NCBI GenBank assembly: GCA_018417955.1
Contig: JACTVC010000003.1
Location: 1,674,001-1,738,000, forward strand
Origin: Laccaria trichodermophora
Taxonomy: Eukaryota > Basidiomycota > Agaricomycetes > Agaricales > Hydnangiaceae
Length of the DNA stretch: 64,000 bases
Reading direction: 5' to 3'
In this document: positions 34,579 to 46,200 of the stretch, piece after piece
Position numbering within the stretch: position 1 is the stretch's first letter
Layout of the letters: every line of letters starts with the position of its first letter
The notes under the pieces: generated by a model
What the model was told of the DNA's origin: nothing
What the model saw: only the letters and a program-made list of their open reading frames with translations
Databases searched by the model: none
Made by a program: the position numbers and the translations under genes

Positions 34579-35629
34579 ATGAATGTTCTTCCCGACAAGA
34601 ATGAGGAGTATGGAACTAAAAGTTACTGGTATATTGACCTTACTGCCGACATCTCCCTCACATTCCAAGCCGAGTCATTTCAATAGGGATCAAAGATACT
34701 CTCAGTGAGATCTGGAGGACGTGAAATATCAAAAAAAAAAAACTCACAACCAATCAGGGAATCCGTGGAAGACTCGTTTGACTGGTTCAAATCCTACTCA
34801 GACCTGGCAGATATTATCCATGAGCTAATACCGGACAAGTCGTCCAAGATCTTGATGCTGGGATGCGGTAACTCAAAGCTATCGGAAGATGTGCGTGAGG
34901 TACCATCTCAAATCGGTACTCGACAATTCATTGCCTCCATCTCAAGATGTGGGAAGACGGGTATCATAATATCGTAAATACGGATGTGCGTTCCCGTCTG
35001 CTCAGCGGATTCGCAATTTTTATACCTTTCTAGTATTCCAAGACGGTCATCGAGCAGATGCGACGACGGCATGAAGTTAGACCTGAGATGGAGTGTATGC
35101 CGCGTCTCTCCATTGGATCCGAATAAGTGTTTTAGTTCGGTTATAATTTCTAGGGCATGAAATGGATGTCCGCGAGCTGAAGTTCGATGATAATTCATTC
35201 GACGTTGCCATTGACAAAGGTTTGCTACGCATTTGGTTGTCCAAGCGAAGTACGATTAAAAAGGCTTTTCTTCGTAGGGACGATGGATGCCATGATGACA
35301 AGCAAAGACGTCTGGGTATGTCGGATTGGGGGTCAAATGACATGATGCCTGACGAAACACAGGAGCCGCCGCCGCAAGTGATTGATGATTGTACAAAGGA
35401 AGTGGATGAGACCTTGAGGTAAGTTAATTCACCAATGGCCCACTCTGTCCTTACGCTCTGCTCCAGAGTGCTGCGCAAACCATCAGGCCTTTTCATTTAC
35501 CTGACGTTTGGGCAGCCCCACTTTCGACGCCGCTTCCTTACGAGGCCGGGAACGACTTTGGAGATCAAAGAGCTCGGGGAGGCGTTCCATTACTATCTGT
35601 ACATTTTGCGTACGACAACATCCCCATGA
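34579..35629 (+). CDS. Seven-beta-strand methyltransferase of the EEF1AKMT4/METTL13-N type
   Basis: A SAM-dependent methyltransferase; relatives methylate lysines of eEF1A. It starts MNVLPDKNEEYGTKSYWDQR, the typical N-terminus of the family, across a 59-bp intron. Then come EDSFDWFKSYSDLADII, the SAM loop ILMLGCGNSKLSED, MWEDGYHNIVNTDYSKTVIE, the acidic loop MDVRELKFDDNSFDVAIDKG, and after an intron TMDAMMTSKDVW. The end is LRKPSGLFIYLTFGQPHFRR with YYLYIL just before the stop. At least eight exons with GT-AG introns. The last few residues (TTTSP) differ from the LRK-type end common in the family. The gene is convergent with NDUFAF7, with only 14 bp between stop codons. Confidence 0.85.
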
Positions 35630-35643
35630 ATTCCGCATATGGG

Positions 35644-37358
35644 TTAGAACAAGACTTTGACGTTCTTGTAAAAATCAAGCATCGGATTTTCTCCGCTGCG
35701 CACTTGAGTTTTCCCAAGGTCAGCGTACGTTTCCAGAAACTCAGAGTGCTCAAAAACACTCGACTTCCTTTCGCCCACGGGAAGGCCACTGGCGGACGCA
35801 ACTCCGTCTAACGGGCTTCTTCGATTGCTTGGGTAGTGGGAGTAGAAGAAATCCGCCCCAATCGACAGGGAACTTGTGTTAGACATTAAAGGTGTCGAAC
35901 GGGAGGGGAGCGTCACTTCCGCAGACGATTTTGAGCCTGGCGGTGGTTGCGAGAGTGTGTACTCATACATGTCGGCCAACCGTTCAAAATTTGTCGGGAA
36001 GAATATATCGAAGTATCCCTGCTTTACAAGCAAGGTTGAACAAGGTACGGTCACATTTCGGAAACGTGTTTGAACAACGGGAGCATTGATTCCCGGGATC
36101 GTGTCAGGTAAGTCGGAGAAGTCGGAGAGAAGAAGTCGATGTCGGGGGAAATGGTTTCGAAGGGTCTGCAAAAGATTTAACAGCCGAGTAGGAACATACT
36201 CGACTGCGGAAAGGTTAGGGGCAAAAGGCAGGTTTGTGTAAAGGCTTCGAAGGGCTGGAGAAGCTCGGAGGAGTCGGTTGATAGGTGGGTTGTGCTTGAG
36301 GTGCGAACGCGTTTTCAAGAACGTGGATATCAAAGGATCACTAACGGGCTCGTAAAGCATGTCGAATTCACCTTCCTTACTGATGGTGACAACACCTTGG
36401 TATGGCTTCAATGTCCGCAGATCATATCGTACCACATCATGTGCGAAATTGTCCTGACATGGCTTTCAGAATCGTGTTTTCAGCCAACAGTTTGGATACA
36501 TACTATGACTTCCATAGCGATGAAAAAACAAGGAGCGGGCTCTCGAGTCTTCCATTGAAAGATGCTTTTGTGATTCACTTTGACACACGGGTGAAGACAT
36601 TGGAGCTTTTTTCTCTGAAGCTTAACAAGACTCCCGCTGATCTCGATGATGTTGTAGCGAGTTCGTTCGTACACGTCTGGGTACCTTTCCTGAAGGAAAT
36701 TCAGGATATCCATTGCTAGGGTTCCATTCCCGGCCCCAATTTCGTAGATTATGAAATCTTCGTACGGGAAGTACTTCAGCAAGTACTCGGAAACCAAACA
36801 CTGAGCAGCTGCCCGACCATACCAAGGCTATTACAGAAAGTCAAACTAGCACAGCGGTATAATATGCGGACGAAATACCTTGAAAAGTTCTGTAGGGGTA
36901 TGCCACAGCTGGCGACCGGGACCATCATGTTTGTCCGCTCCATATGCAGCGTATTTTCGAGCAACTTCCTCTTGAAATTCGACCGAATCTCGAAAGGAAG
37001 AGAAGTCAAATGAGGTCTTCTGAGTATCGAAGATGGTGGCTTGTTTAGGAAAGTACCCATAATGCGGATTGTACAGCGAGTCTTCAATAAAGTCGCGCAC
37101 CAGCATCCTCACACGGACTGGAGGGCTACTCGCACTCTCCAAAGCGTTCGCATCGACCGGTTTGAAATTAGAATGGTCCTCGCTGAGGGTTCCATCGAAG
37201 GGGTTAACGTTGTAGTTCCATTTGTCTTGTGATCCGTCAGCCTTTTGAGGTGGCTTGGGGTTGGAAGTTGAAGTAGACGAATATGCAGCCGCAGTAACGA
37301 AGGTTGGCAAGCGTGCGTTGAGCAAGGATCGAGTCGCCAATCGACCCACTGATATCAT
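35644..37358 (-). CDS. NDUFAF7: NDUFAF7/MidA, mitochondrial complex I assembly arginine methyltransferase
   Basis: It symmetrically dimethylates an arginine of the complex I subunit NDUFS2 in the mitochondrial matrix. The start at 37358 (MISVGRLATRSLLNARLPTF) gives a classic presequence; the open frame continues 48 residues upstream without similarity. Conserved parts are VRVRMLVRDFIEDSLYNPHY, GYFPKQATIFDT, PWYGRAAAQCLVSEYLLKYF, the SAM loop FIIYEIGAGNGTLAMDIL, and FFIAMEVIDNFAHDMVRYD. It ends SGENPMLDFYKNVKVLF. Three or more exons. The gene starts 105 bp from the divergent NTPase gene, so both starts lie in a very compact promoter region. No break seen. Confidence 0.9.
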
Positions 37359-37463
37359 GTGCCTCTGGCGAAATGAGTTGTGTGAAGACAGGGGCCACCG
37401 TCGGACCACCTGGGTGGTCGTGAGAATTACCCAAGGGGGTAGGAGCGGAAAATGCCGATACAC

Positions 37464-40400
37464 ATGTCTAGCAAATCTTTGCCTCTGACTGAGACTCAGC
37501 AAATGGACGCCGACCTGCCTTCCTCTAGTTTAAAACGCCGTGCTGACCGTCCTCTCACCTCCTCTTCGGCCGACAAACGCAACAAAACCATGCTGCCGGA
37601 TGAACGACTGACTACGCTCTGCTCCACCATGGATATGACGAAGAAGAGTAGGAACTGGCTAACTTGGCTCGATCAAGCCGAAGCTGACAACTCCCGGTGG
37701 TTGGATCTCATCTCGGATGTTTTGGTGCGCCTCACGATGGAATTGGCGATCACAAACACGAAAGACAGTGTTACTCTGAATCTGGACGCAGAAGCCACTG
37801 TGAAGAATCTCGACGAACGCGAGTTGGAAGGGTGGAAGGTTGGTGTGTGCAATGGTATTAAGAGGAACGATTGGATTGACCTGCTTGCGCGCCGTATGTA
37901 CATTTGGAATTATTTTCATGATCTGATCGCATCCAATTGTGACCACAGCACAAATTGCATCATTGCTAGTGCCAAAGCCCGATGAACAGCTGGTCCGTTT
38001 CTATTCATAGCCATGTATTTATTTATTTTTTCAATTTCTCAAACTGAATTAGTTACCCCCCGAGCCCAAGGCAGTGGAAGAGGCATCCTCGGGTCTCCCT
38101 CAATCATTGTCCGATCATTTCACCCCTGGACAACATAAAATTAGAGATGAGAAAGTCACCCAGGTTGCCTCGGAAATTCTCAATGAAACATGGGAGAAAT
38201 TGCGCGAATTTGATTGCGCGTTCCTGCTCAAATGTGTTATTGAAAACTCAGATGACAAACTTGAGGAAGCATATAAAGAAACTGCCGAAGCAGTCAAACT
38301 CTTGCGCTTAAATCCTAAATTGTTAAGTGCAGTCAAAGAGGCTTGGAGAATGCAGGATTACCGTGAGATTCGGGAGTCAGGTGAGTGCCGGGTGTCGCTT
38401 GCAGGCAGTCACTGTTTCCGTTAACTTGCCCCTGGCAGCGCTATTGGCTAAGCGGAAGCCCTATAAAGATGAACGTACGAGCCATTGTCAACTCCGAAAT
38501 CTGACATATTGATCATTGCGGATACAGCGATAGCGCAGAGGGAAGGTTAGGCATTAATATACAACGATGAGACTTGCTCATAGTTTTCTTAGCGACTGAA
38601 AATGCATGGATCACTGACTATCGTGGTGAAGCTCCTGCAGCATTGTGGGCCCAAATAAAGAAGGCTATGACGCAAGTGAATCGTTATGCACGTTATCTGG
38701 CAATCGTCCAGTCGTCTGGCACAGGAAAATCCCGCATGATCGATGAATTTAGCAAGAAGCATTTCGTGATATCAATCAACTTGCGCGGCTCTTATGAAAC
38801 TGGTCCGTGTCTTTTTTTTTCACACCAGAAGCTGGCGGTGGTTTACAATATTCCAGGCTATCCCCCCCCAGACAAGCGAGTGCGGCGGTACTTATGTGGG
38901 ACGGACAGCCAAAGGGATGCCTGCATCCATTCCATAGCTTTTTTAACAGCACTCTTCACCGAAACCTCCAAGATCATTAGCAACCTTCAAACCGGGGACA
39001 TGGAATATGTCCAGATTGTGGATTTGTTCAACAAATACATGTCTGAGGGCATGAATTTTGAATCGCATGGCGTCAACCGCTGCTCTTTCTACAATGTCGT
39101 AGTTTTGGGTGCGATTCAGGTGCGTTGAGTATAATGGCAGTATCTGCACCAGACCTTGACCAGATTGCAGCTGGAACAGGGAATCGAAAAGGCTTTTGCC
39201 ATGGAAAAGGACTTTGATGATCAGCTAGCATCTGCAGGAATATGTGTTGCCTTCAAAACATTGATTGCGACTTTGTCTTCTTTACCTTCAAACCCCGTCA
39301 ATGTCGCCACCAAGCGTACCGAGCCTTTGGTCATCCTCGCATTCGATGAAGCCCGTACACTCTCAGAGCTTCACAAAGATGGGTGGTCTTGTTTCAGTGA
39401 ACTCCGCCGCGCCCTGCGCGCATTAAACGAGCAACTTCTCTTTTCGCTATTCCTCACGACAACAGGAAATGTAGATGCACTAGTCCCCTCATCTAGCAAA
39501 GACCCTTCTCAGCGCATTCAAGGTAAAGACCTCTCTGTCAGTCACCCTTTCGGTGAGGTCGGTTTCGACCACTTCGCAATCAAAAACCAGTTCGATCTCA
39601 AAAAGGTCACGGATGATCTACACCTATCCCACTTTGGTCGTCCGCTGTGCGTCTCTTGAGTCAGTTGTCCACACATAATTCCTTACTTTTTCTCTCCAGA
39701 TGGGCGACACGCTACGACAAAGGAAGTGAATCGGTCAAATCTGACATCATTAAATTTGCTGCTAGCAAACTGCTTACTGGGAACAGTCATTTGGCCAAAT
39801 TCAGTGAGGCCGAAAAGCTCGCTTGCCTTGCACAGCGGTTACCGATTGAGTTCCACTCCGTAACGTATGCTTCCAAGGTTGACGAGCTTAAACTCGTTGA
39901 AGGCCACATGCGCATCCTTCTACGACTCGACCCTGGGTTTGAGAGCCTGACCACGGTGTCAGCATCGGAGCCATTGCTGTCTGAAGCAGCATATTCGATG
40001 ATGTACCCTGATTCGACCTTTAAGGCTGCAGAAACACTCACTAGTTGCTTGGCCGGTTATGCCATCCATAAAGGTGACCGCGGAGAACTACTAGTAATGT
40101 TATTGTTCATATTGGCCCGCGATCGTGCGGTTGGACCTCCTGGTGGAGACGGTCGTCCTTCTGGTGGGCGGTGGTGCTTGGTCCGGCATTTCATGAACGC
40201 ATTGTTCAAATCTCCATCTCCACCACAGACTTTCGCTAAAAGCAAGATTTTCTTTAACCACTGGGTCAAGGTGCACCAACATGCGATGGTGAATGTTCGA
40301 TACCTTGCGCAACTGATGCGCAGAGGCGCAGCTTTGCTATGTGGTACAAACCAGGCGGGAATCGACGGGATCATTCCGTTCTTGCTTGAAGGTTCCACTA

Positions 40401-40972
40401 TCTTCATTGAAAACATTGGCGCCATTGTCTTCCAAGTTAAAAACGACGAAAAATTCCAAGACACACCAAAACCTAAGCTTTTCGAGGCCATGGATCCATA
40501 CGCACTCGGCATTTTAAACAAAGGAGACAAAATTCCCATTATTCGGATTGTCTTTGCTCTTGCCTCAAAGATCCCCTGTTTCAAACAGGTCGAATGTGAA
40601 GAAGACTTTGAGAGCTATGACTTCTGGGTTGGTGGAATATCTAGCGAGGTTTTTTTACCTGTTCAAGGCTGCGATGCCATCTGGGCAGCACTCCTGCAGG
40701 CTACATATGGCTGGGAAGACATCTACAAGACACACCCCAGCAGTATTCTGACACGGCGCCTTCGTCGGTCAATGAATCCAGGTGCAGCTGACAATAAAGC
40801 GCATTGGGAAAATTGGGCCGATTTTAAGGCCTTGAATAACAGTAAGAAGAATGGTGATGAGGATGAGGAGGATGATGGTTTGGATGAGGAGGAGGAGAGA
40901 GTGGATGAGGGTTTGGATGAGGGTTTGGAAGAGGAGGAAAGAGTGGACGAGGATGTGCTGATGCAGTATTAG
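37464..40972 (+). CDS. Large P-loop NTPase with PD-(D/E)XK-like C-terminus (Crinkler/CR-effector-like)
   Basis: About 1,000 residues in eight or nine exons. N-terminus: basic patches (SSLKRRADR, KRNK), then a helical domain with WLTWLDQAEADNSRWLDL and EGWKVGVCNGIKRNDWIDLL. A second helical part follows. The NTPase has Walker A AIVQSSGTGKSRM (about 38703-38741), Walker B PLVILAFDEARTL (about 39323-39361), and a sensor-like FSLFLTTTGN. The C-terminal part has AGIDGIIPFLLEGS and then GAIVFQVKNDEK (40350-40450), spaced like the D and (E/Q)xK of a PD-(D/E)XK nuclease. The tail is acidic with tandem DEGLDEG units. Basidiomycete Crinkler-type proteins combine such NTPases with restriction-type nucleases. 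This one lacks an obvious ubiquitin-like header. The intron at about 38477-38590 was chosen because it keeps the frame; the alternative is two genes. Function inferred only. Confidence 0.72.
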
Positions 40973-42299
40973 AGCCAACAGCGGCTAGGTATTGTCATTC
41001 TATATGTACAGCCTTCGCACCAGCGATTGTCACCCATGTCTCTTACATGTCCCAAAACTAGCATGAATACATTGGGTCTACATTTACATGAGGGAGATGG
41101 ATGTCACGACGGGTAATAAAATTAACCGGAATACAAATGAAAACAAGTCGGCGACCAACTACAGGAAAGAGAGGAGCTTCAAGAAGTGGTGGGAACGTCA
41201 AGTTCCTTCCACATCGGACCCAACAGCAGAAGGGAGGGACGCGGTCATGGTCAAAACAACCCTCAAGGTTGGTTTGCTGCATGGGGGAATGTGTGCATTG
41301 GTGGGCAAACAAACGAGAGAGATGATTACCAGTCCTGACGCCACCTTATGACGATTCTGGCGGTGTTGATGATGATCACGGCGGGGTTTTCTCTTCTTGC
41401 TACATGAAGGCGCCCTGTTGGGTCTACCTGCCGTCGACACTGGTGGGGATGCAAGGCTAGAGGATGAGGAGCCAGAGGAAGTAGGAAAGCCAGCAGGCGC
41501 GTAGTTGCAAGGGAAAGTAGAATTCCCACAAGTGTGAATTTGCCATGAATGGAGCCGGAGTTCTTTTCAGAGATTAGGATCTTCCCACTGCCAGAGTTGC
41601 TTGAAGGAGTTTAAGGCGCAGCTGGGGGACGATGCTGCCCCAGCAAAAGTGTCGTTCTGCGCTCCTACTAGTACAAGCCAACACTTTTATTAATTATCAC
41701 GTTCTTGATTCGAGCGACCTGACTCACCAATCTATTGTACGCGGGACTCCTTGGGGACCCCTATGGCTGATCATAGCCATCAACTTCAATACTATTGCCA
41801 TCGTTTGGGTTCCAATGACATTTGTAGGGCATGTGATAGATGTTCATTGGCCGCAGCTGTAAGAAGGGTGACAATCAAGGATTGTGAGGAAAGGGGAGGA
41901 AGCTTACCCGTTCGGAAGTTGTATAAAATGACCGGAAGAATATGAGCGGTCTTTCAATTAGTATGAATAGGGCGAAGATACTGACAGCACAAATACATCC
42001 ACCATCGGGTCAGGCGGGATAGCAGCAGATACGTCGCACGATGAAATGCGCTTCCATGGAGTGCTGCTGGGAGGTTCATTGGGAATCGCCGCAGAAAAGC
42101 GGTGCAAATACATACTTGAATCGCACAGAAAAGACTTCCAAATTTACGGCGTTTACTTGGCGGATGTCGACTAATTTAAATGACAACGATTTATGCGTTG
42201 GGAACGTGAGGCGGAGATATCACGTACATTGTATGGAATGGCCATCGATTGTTTCCTTGAAGAGCAAAAACAGCGAACACAATTACATATGTATATAGA
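40973..42299. other. Gene-poor interval, about 1.3 kb
   Basis: Several overlapping open frames of 60-90 codons exist (for example 41088-41351 and 41632-41862 on plus), but none is convincing and none matches a family I know. The composition suggests decayed repeat or intergenic sequence leading into the LINE remnant. Confidence 0.4.
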
Positions 42300-43010
42300 A
42301 ACATCACGTTGAGCCCGTGCACCTCACCGACCCCGAGTCAGTTTCAGATCTTGTATCTGAGGTCGAGGTGTCGTGTGCATGTGCCCTCCAGGGGGACATC
42401 GATGAGTCCGAGAAGACAGTCTTGTTGAAGAAACGTGTCACCGGTTCCGCTGCTGTCAATCTGTGAGGTGCTGAAGTATCGGCACTACCTGGATGTCGTT
42501 GTTCCTGCACACGGCAAGGCGTTGACACGTCTCGTTACTTCATGCCACGGTCTCGCAGTGAATTGCCTTCGGTAAGATCCTGTTTGGCGATGGGAGGTTC
42601 CGCGGGACATGAGGTTGTGTCGTTTCTGTCACGATCAGATTGAAGCTGAGTGTCATGCGATGTTGTACTGTATGGGAAGTGCCGCTCTTACAGCTACATA
42701 GGAGGGGCCTGGGGAGTTTTCTTTTCGGATGCCCATCAGCTTGTGCCTGGGGTTCAAGCCGTTGATTTGGGTCTCCCCCCTCCAGACTCGTTGCGTGTTT
42801 TGGTGGGCGATGAGCGGATTGTTAAAGTGCTGGCAAAGTACGCATTTGACGTGCTCAGTATCTTTGAGGCGGCTGAGCCGTACCTTGATCCCACGTGCGA
42901 CCCAACGCCCTCTCACCGCACCTTGTTTCTGAGGTGTACCATGTCTGTTGCAGATGAGATGGTCGAGGTCGGTAAAGCTCACCCTGGGCCACGATGACTT
43001 TTGGTTGCTG
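42300..43010 (+). mobile_element. Decayed 3' end of a non-LTR retrotransposon (LINE) ORF2
   Basis: In one frame (about 42470-42690) the plus strand reads LKYRHYLDVVVPAHGKALT, then RLVTSCHGLAVNCLR, a stop, and WEVPRDMRLCRFCHDQIEAE followed by CHAMLYC. This CxxC...HxxxxC knuckle, after the RHYL...VVPAH block, is the C-terminal zinc-finger tail found in fungal LINE reverse transcriptases and related elements. Further on the similarity resumes in another frame: LRVLVGDERIVKVLAKYAFD. Stops and frame changes show the copy is dead. The reverse transcriptase and endonuclease parts are missing. The family assignment (Tad1-like) is tentative. Confidence 0.6.
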
Positions 43011-43238
43011 GTTGGAGAACCTGCCAGTGAATCCTCCAGGGGGGTTTTAGTCGTGCGCCCTACCATGTCTGGTCGGGGGTAGTTTTGGCTGGTCAGTCGG
43101 CTGATCGCAACACGGTGTGGTGTGCTCCGTAGCACAGTCACGGTTGTATTTAGACGCTACAGTTGTGTATTGTACCACGTGCCAATTTTGTCGATCACCT
43201 TCGTCGCGAACCCAACGCGAACCTTGTCAGCTCTCATA

Positions 43239-46200
43239 ATGGAATCTACAGAACGGTTAGTTCGGACTTGGATGGCGTCTGACAGAGATGAAGAAATAGG
43301 CGAAATCGTGTCAAGCATGCCTAACACACTCATGCACCAACGTCTATTAACAACCAATAATGGCAGATATATCCAATAATCGCACTACGCTCATAAACAT
43401 CGTGAAGGCTTTAGGAGAATATCTCACTGCAGAAGAAAACGATCTGCGAAGAAAGGGTAAGGACTTCTTGTTGAATGGCTTTCTATGTATTGATTGTTGT
43501 ATGGTCAAGGTGTTGAACTCTTATCTCTGGTCTTGGAGGAGTGTCCGCCTGCAAGGCTAACTCGTCAATCTGGTACGATTACTTTCCACCTTGGTCAAAT
43601 TCAATCTCATAAATCTCCACTACAAAGTTCGCGTCTTGACACCTTTTTACTGTGGAAAGTTAGACGACTCTGAAACTATCGTCCCTGCGCTTCAAGGGAT
43701 CTTGACTTTGGTCAAACTGCCGACTTTCGGCGCGCCTGAAGCTACAGGAGTCATCGATGCGTAAGCTTCTTCTATGTTAATTCTTGCTATGATGATCAAT
43801 AGCAGAGAGTACACAGCCTGTTCCTCTACGTAAAGATGAAATCTCTTGTTCAATCTGTCAGGTTCAAGGTATATTCTATCATCGATTCGTTGATGGCGGG
43901 ACACAGAGACGGTACTGTGTTGATTATCCTTTAACATACACTTCCCGTTGACTCCGCCCCAGCTCTGACAGCTCTGGGAAAAAAGTTTGTCGGCAATTAC
44001 ATTGCTCTTGCAGAAGGGGAAAAAGACCCAAGGAATCTCGTCGTTGCCTTCGCCATAGCAAGAGTGATTCTCATCGAATTTGATATAAGCGAGCACGTTG
44101 AGGTCAGACGTTTTCAATGATCAAAGGATTTTACTCACCGATGCGCAGTCCTTGTTCAATATCACATTCTGTTACTTCCCAATTACCTTCCGACCGCCTC
44201 CCAATGACCCATACGGTATTAGTAGTGACGATCTGCGTGCTGCTTTGAGGTAGGTGCAAGCCATTTTGCGGTTGCACAAACTGATGGGGACTCTACGAAG
44301 GCAATGTTTATGCGCTACTCCATTGTTTGGACCTCTCGCGATCCCCGTTTTCTTAGAAAAACTTACAGCGGGGTCCCGTGCCACAAAAGTAAGTGTTCTC
44401 GTCGATCCGATGGATTTTTTGGTTGACAATGTTGTTGTTGTTGTCGTTTCTTCTCGTAGAAGGACACCTTGCAAGCACTGGCGACCTGCCTACCCATTTT
44501 TGGGTCGGCCTTAGCACGGGCTACAGCAAGAAAATTGTGGAGTGCTTTAAAACTGGAGGTATGTCCCACCAACTAGCCTTGACGATAGAAACGGAACTTT
44601 CCACAGATTTTTCAACCCATGGACTCCAATACAGAGGAGGAAGCGCTGAAAACAACTCAAATTCTTGTGAAAACCATATATCAAGAAGAGGAAGCAGCAC
44701 AGGAACAAAGCGAGGATATTGCAGGCCTAGCGAGAGATGCATGTGAGGAATGCATACAGATCTTAAGGGAGCCAGAAAAAAGTATGGCAAAACCTGCTAC
44801 CAAAGTTATATGTGCCTTCATGGCAACAACTCGTAGGTTGTTTGGGCATTGCGAATATGGCCCAATCATTCACTGATGCATACTGTAGCTTCTGTTTCAC
44901 GTTACACGGTCTCCCTGGCTGTCCCTCACTTCGTGAAGCTCTTCCTCAACCCAGACGAGGCACTAAACCGAGCGCCAATTCTTCATCTTCTCTCTGATAT
45001 AGTCATTGCTGCCCGCGACTCGATGTCCAAGAACATATCAGAAGATGTTCCGCTGATGCCTTACAAAGACGAAGTCCTGGGTGTTTTAAGTGTTGGACTC
45101 AAGGCGTCGTCATCGCGGCTGCCAACTTTCTCAGGCTTGAAAGGAATGGTTACGACCAAAAATCTGCTCTCTGACGAGGAACTGGGTTTCATTGTACACA
45201 ACGTCGATGAAGTAATCGAGAGTGACACAGATGCTCTGGAAGAGTCAAGGTACTGTTCATTACTCTCGTGTTTTTCGATTTAATCTATGTGTACAGCGAT
45301 GAAATTCTTGATCTTCTGATAACGATTGCCTCCATCGCTCCCCATCACATTGAAGAGCAAACTCTGCCGTTACTATTCAGGACGTTACCGGATGTTGCAT
45401 TTTCTCGGGATGCCATAAAGGAGCGTGCCAACTGTTGGCGTACCCTTTCGGCCCTTCAGACCCTTTGTGTTCAACCCGAACTCTTCGAAACTCTAGTCAT
45501 CCGTTTGACGACGAAGTTGGATCTTGTTTGTTTCCCCTCAAACGGTACTCAAGACACGGAACCTAATGCTGCCTACGCGCATTCCATTCTTACTACCGTC
45601 TCAAACACCCTCAGCACGAAAGTGGAGAAAAGCCACCTCGACGTTGGAAAATACATTGACCGATTGGTTCCTCGCATCTATAACCTGTTCATTTTCTCGG
45701 CCTTTGGATCGGATGAACAACGATTGCTAGCTTCAGATCCACGTCTTGTGCATGTAGCCGGGAAAATTATCAGTCTCGTAGTCCAGACGCTACCTCCCCA
45801 GTCAGTTTTCTTACAGAGACGGATTATGTCTGATTCTGAGCGTTTGGACGGTAGGAGGCAAACGATGTTCTCTGTCGAACTTTTCAAGGCACTTTTAGAT
45901 GGGCAGGTAAAGGGAATCAGTCAAGGCCACCAAAAAATTCCAAGCGATCGCAAATTCGACGTTTTGAATGTATTATTAATTCTCACCAATCGTGCATCCC
46001 CCGTAACTGACTTCCTTCATTGCAGGAGACAACCCAGAAGAATTTATTACCGCTTTTCACTGCAGCAGTCACTCCCTTGCACAAAGAGGTATTAAAAGTC
46101 CCTGTTTTGGACGTGCCCGCCTGAAACCTTTTTCCAGGTTCATTTACCAGTCCTTGAACTTGGACGTTTCTTGGATTCAATACTCACATGGACCCTCTTG

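Noticed and set aside
37464..38512. Separate small gene upstream of the NTPase
   Set aside because: The frame can end at 38512, but a 114-bp intron (about 38477-38590) joins it cleanly to the NTPase exon, so one gene is the better model. The two-gene alternative is not excluded.
42653..43141. 162-codon minus-strand frame
   Set aside because: Antisense shadow of the LINE remnant, whose plus-strand reading has recognisable zinc-knuckle motifs.
43360..43560. MMS19 start at ATG 43360
   Set aside because: The upstream exon from 43239 encodes the conserved MMS19 N-terminus, so that start is preferred. Kept as an alternative if the GC donor is not used.
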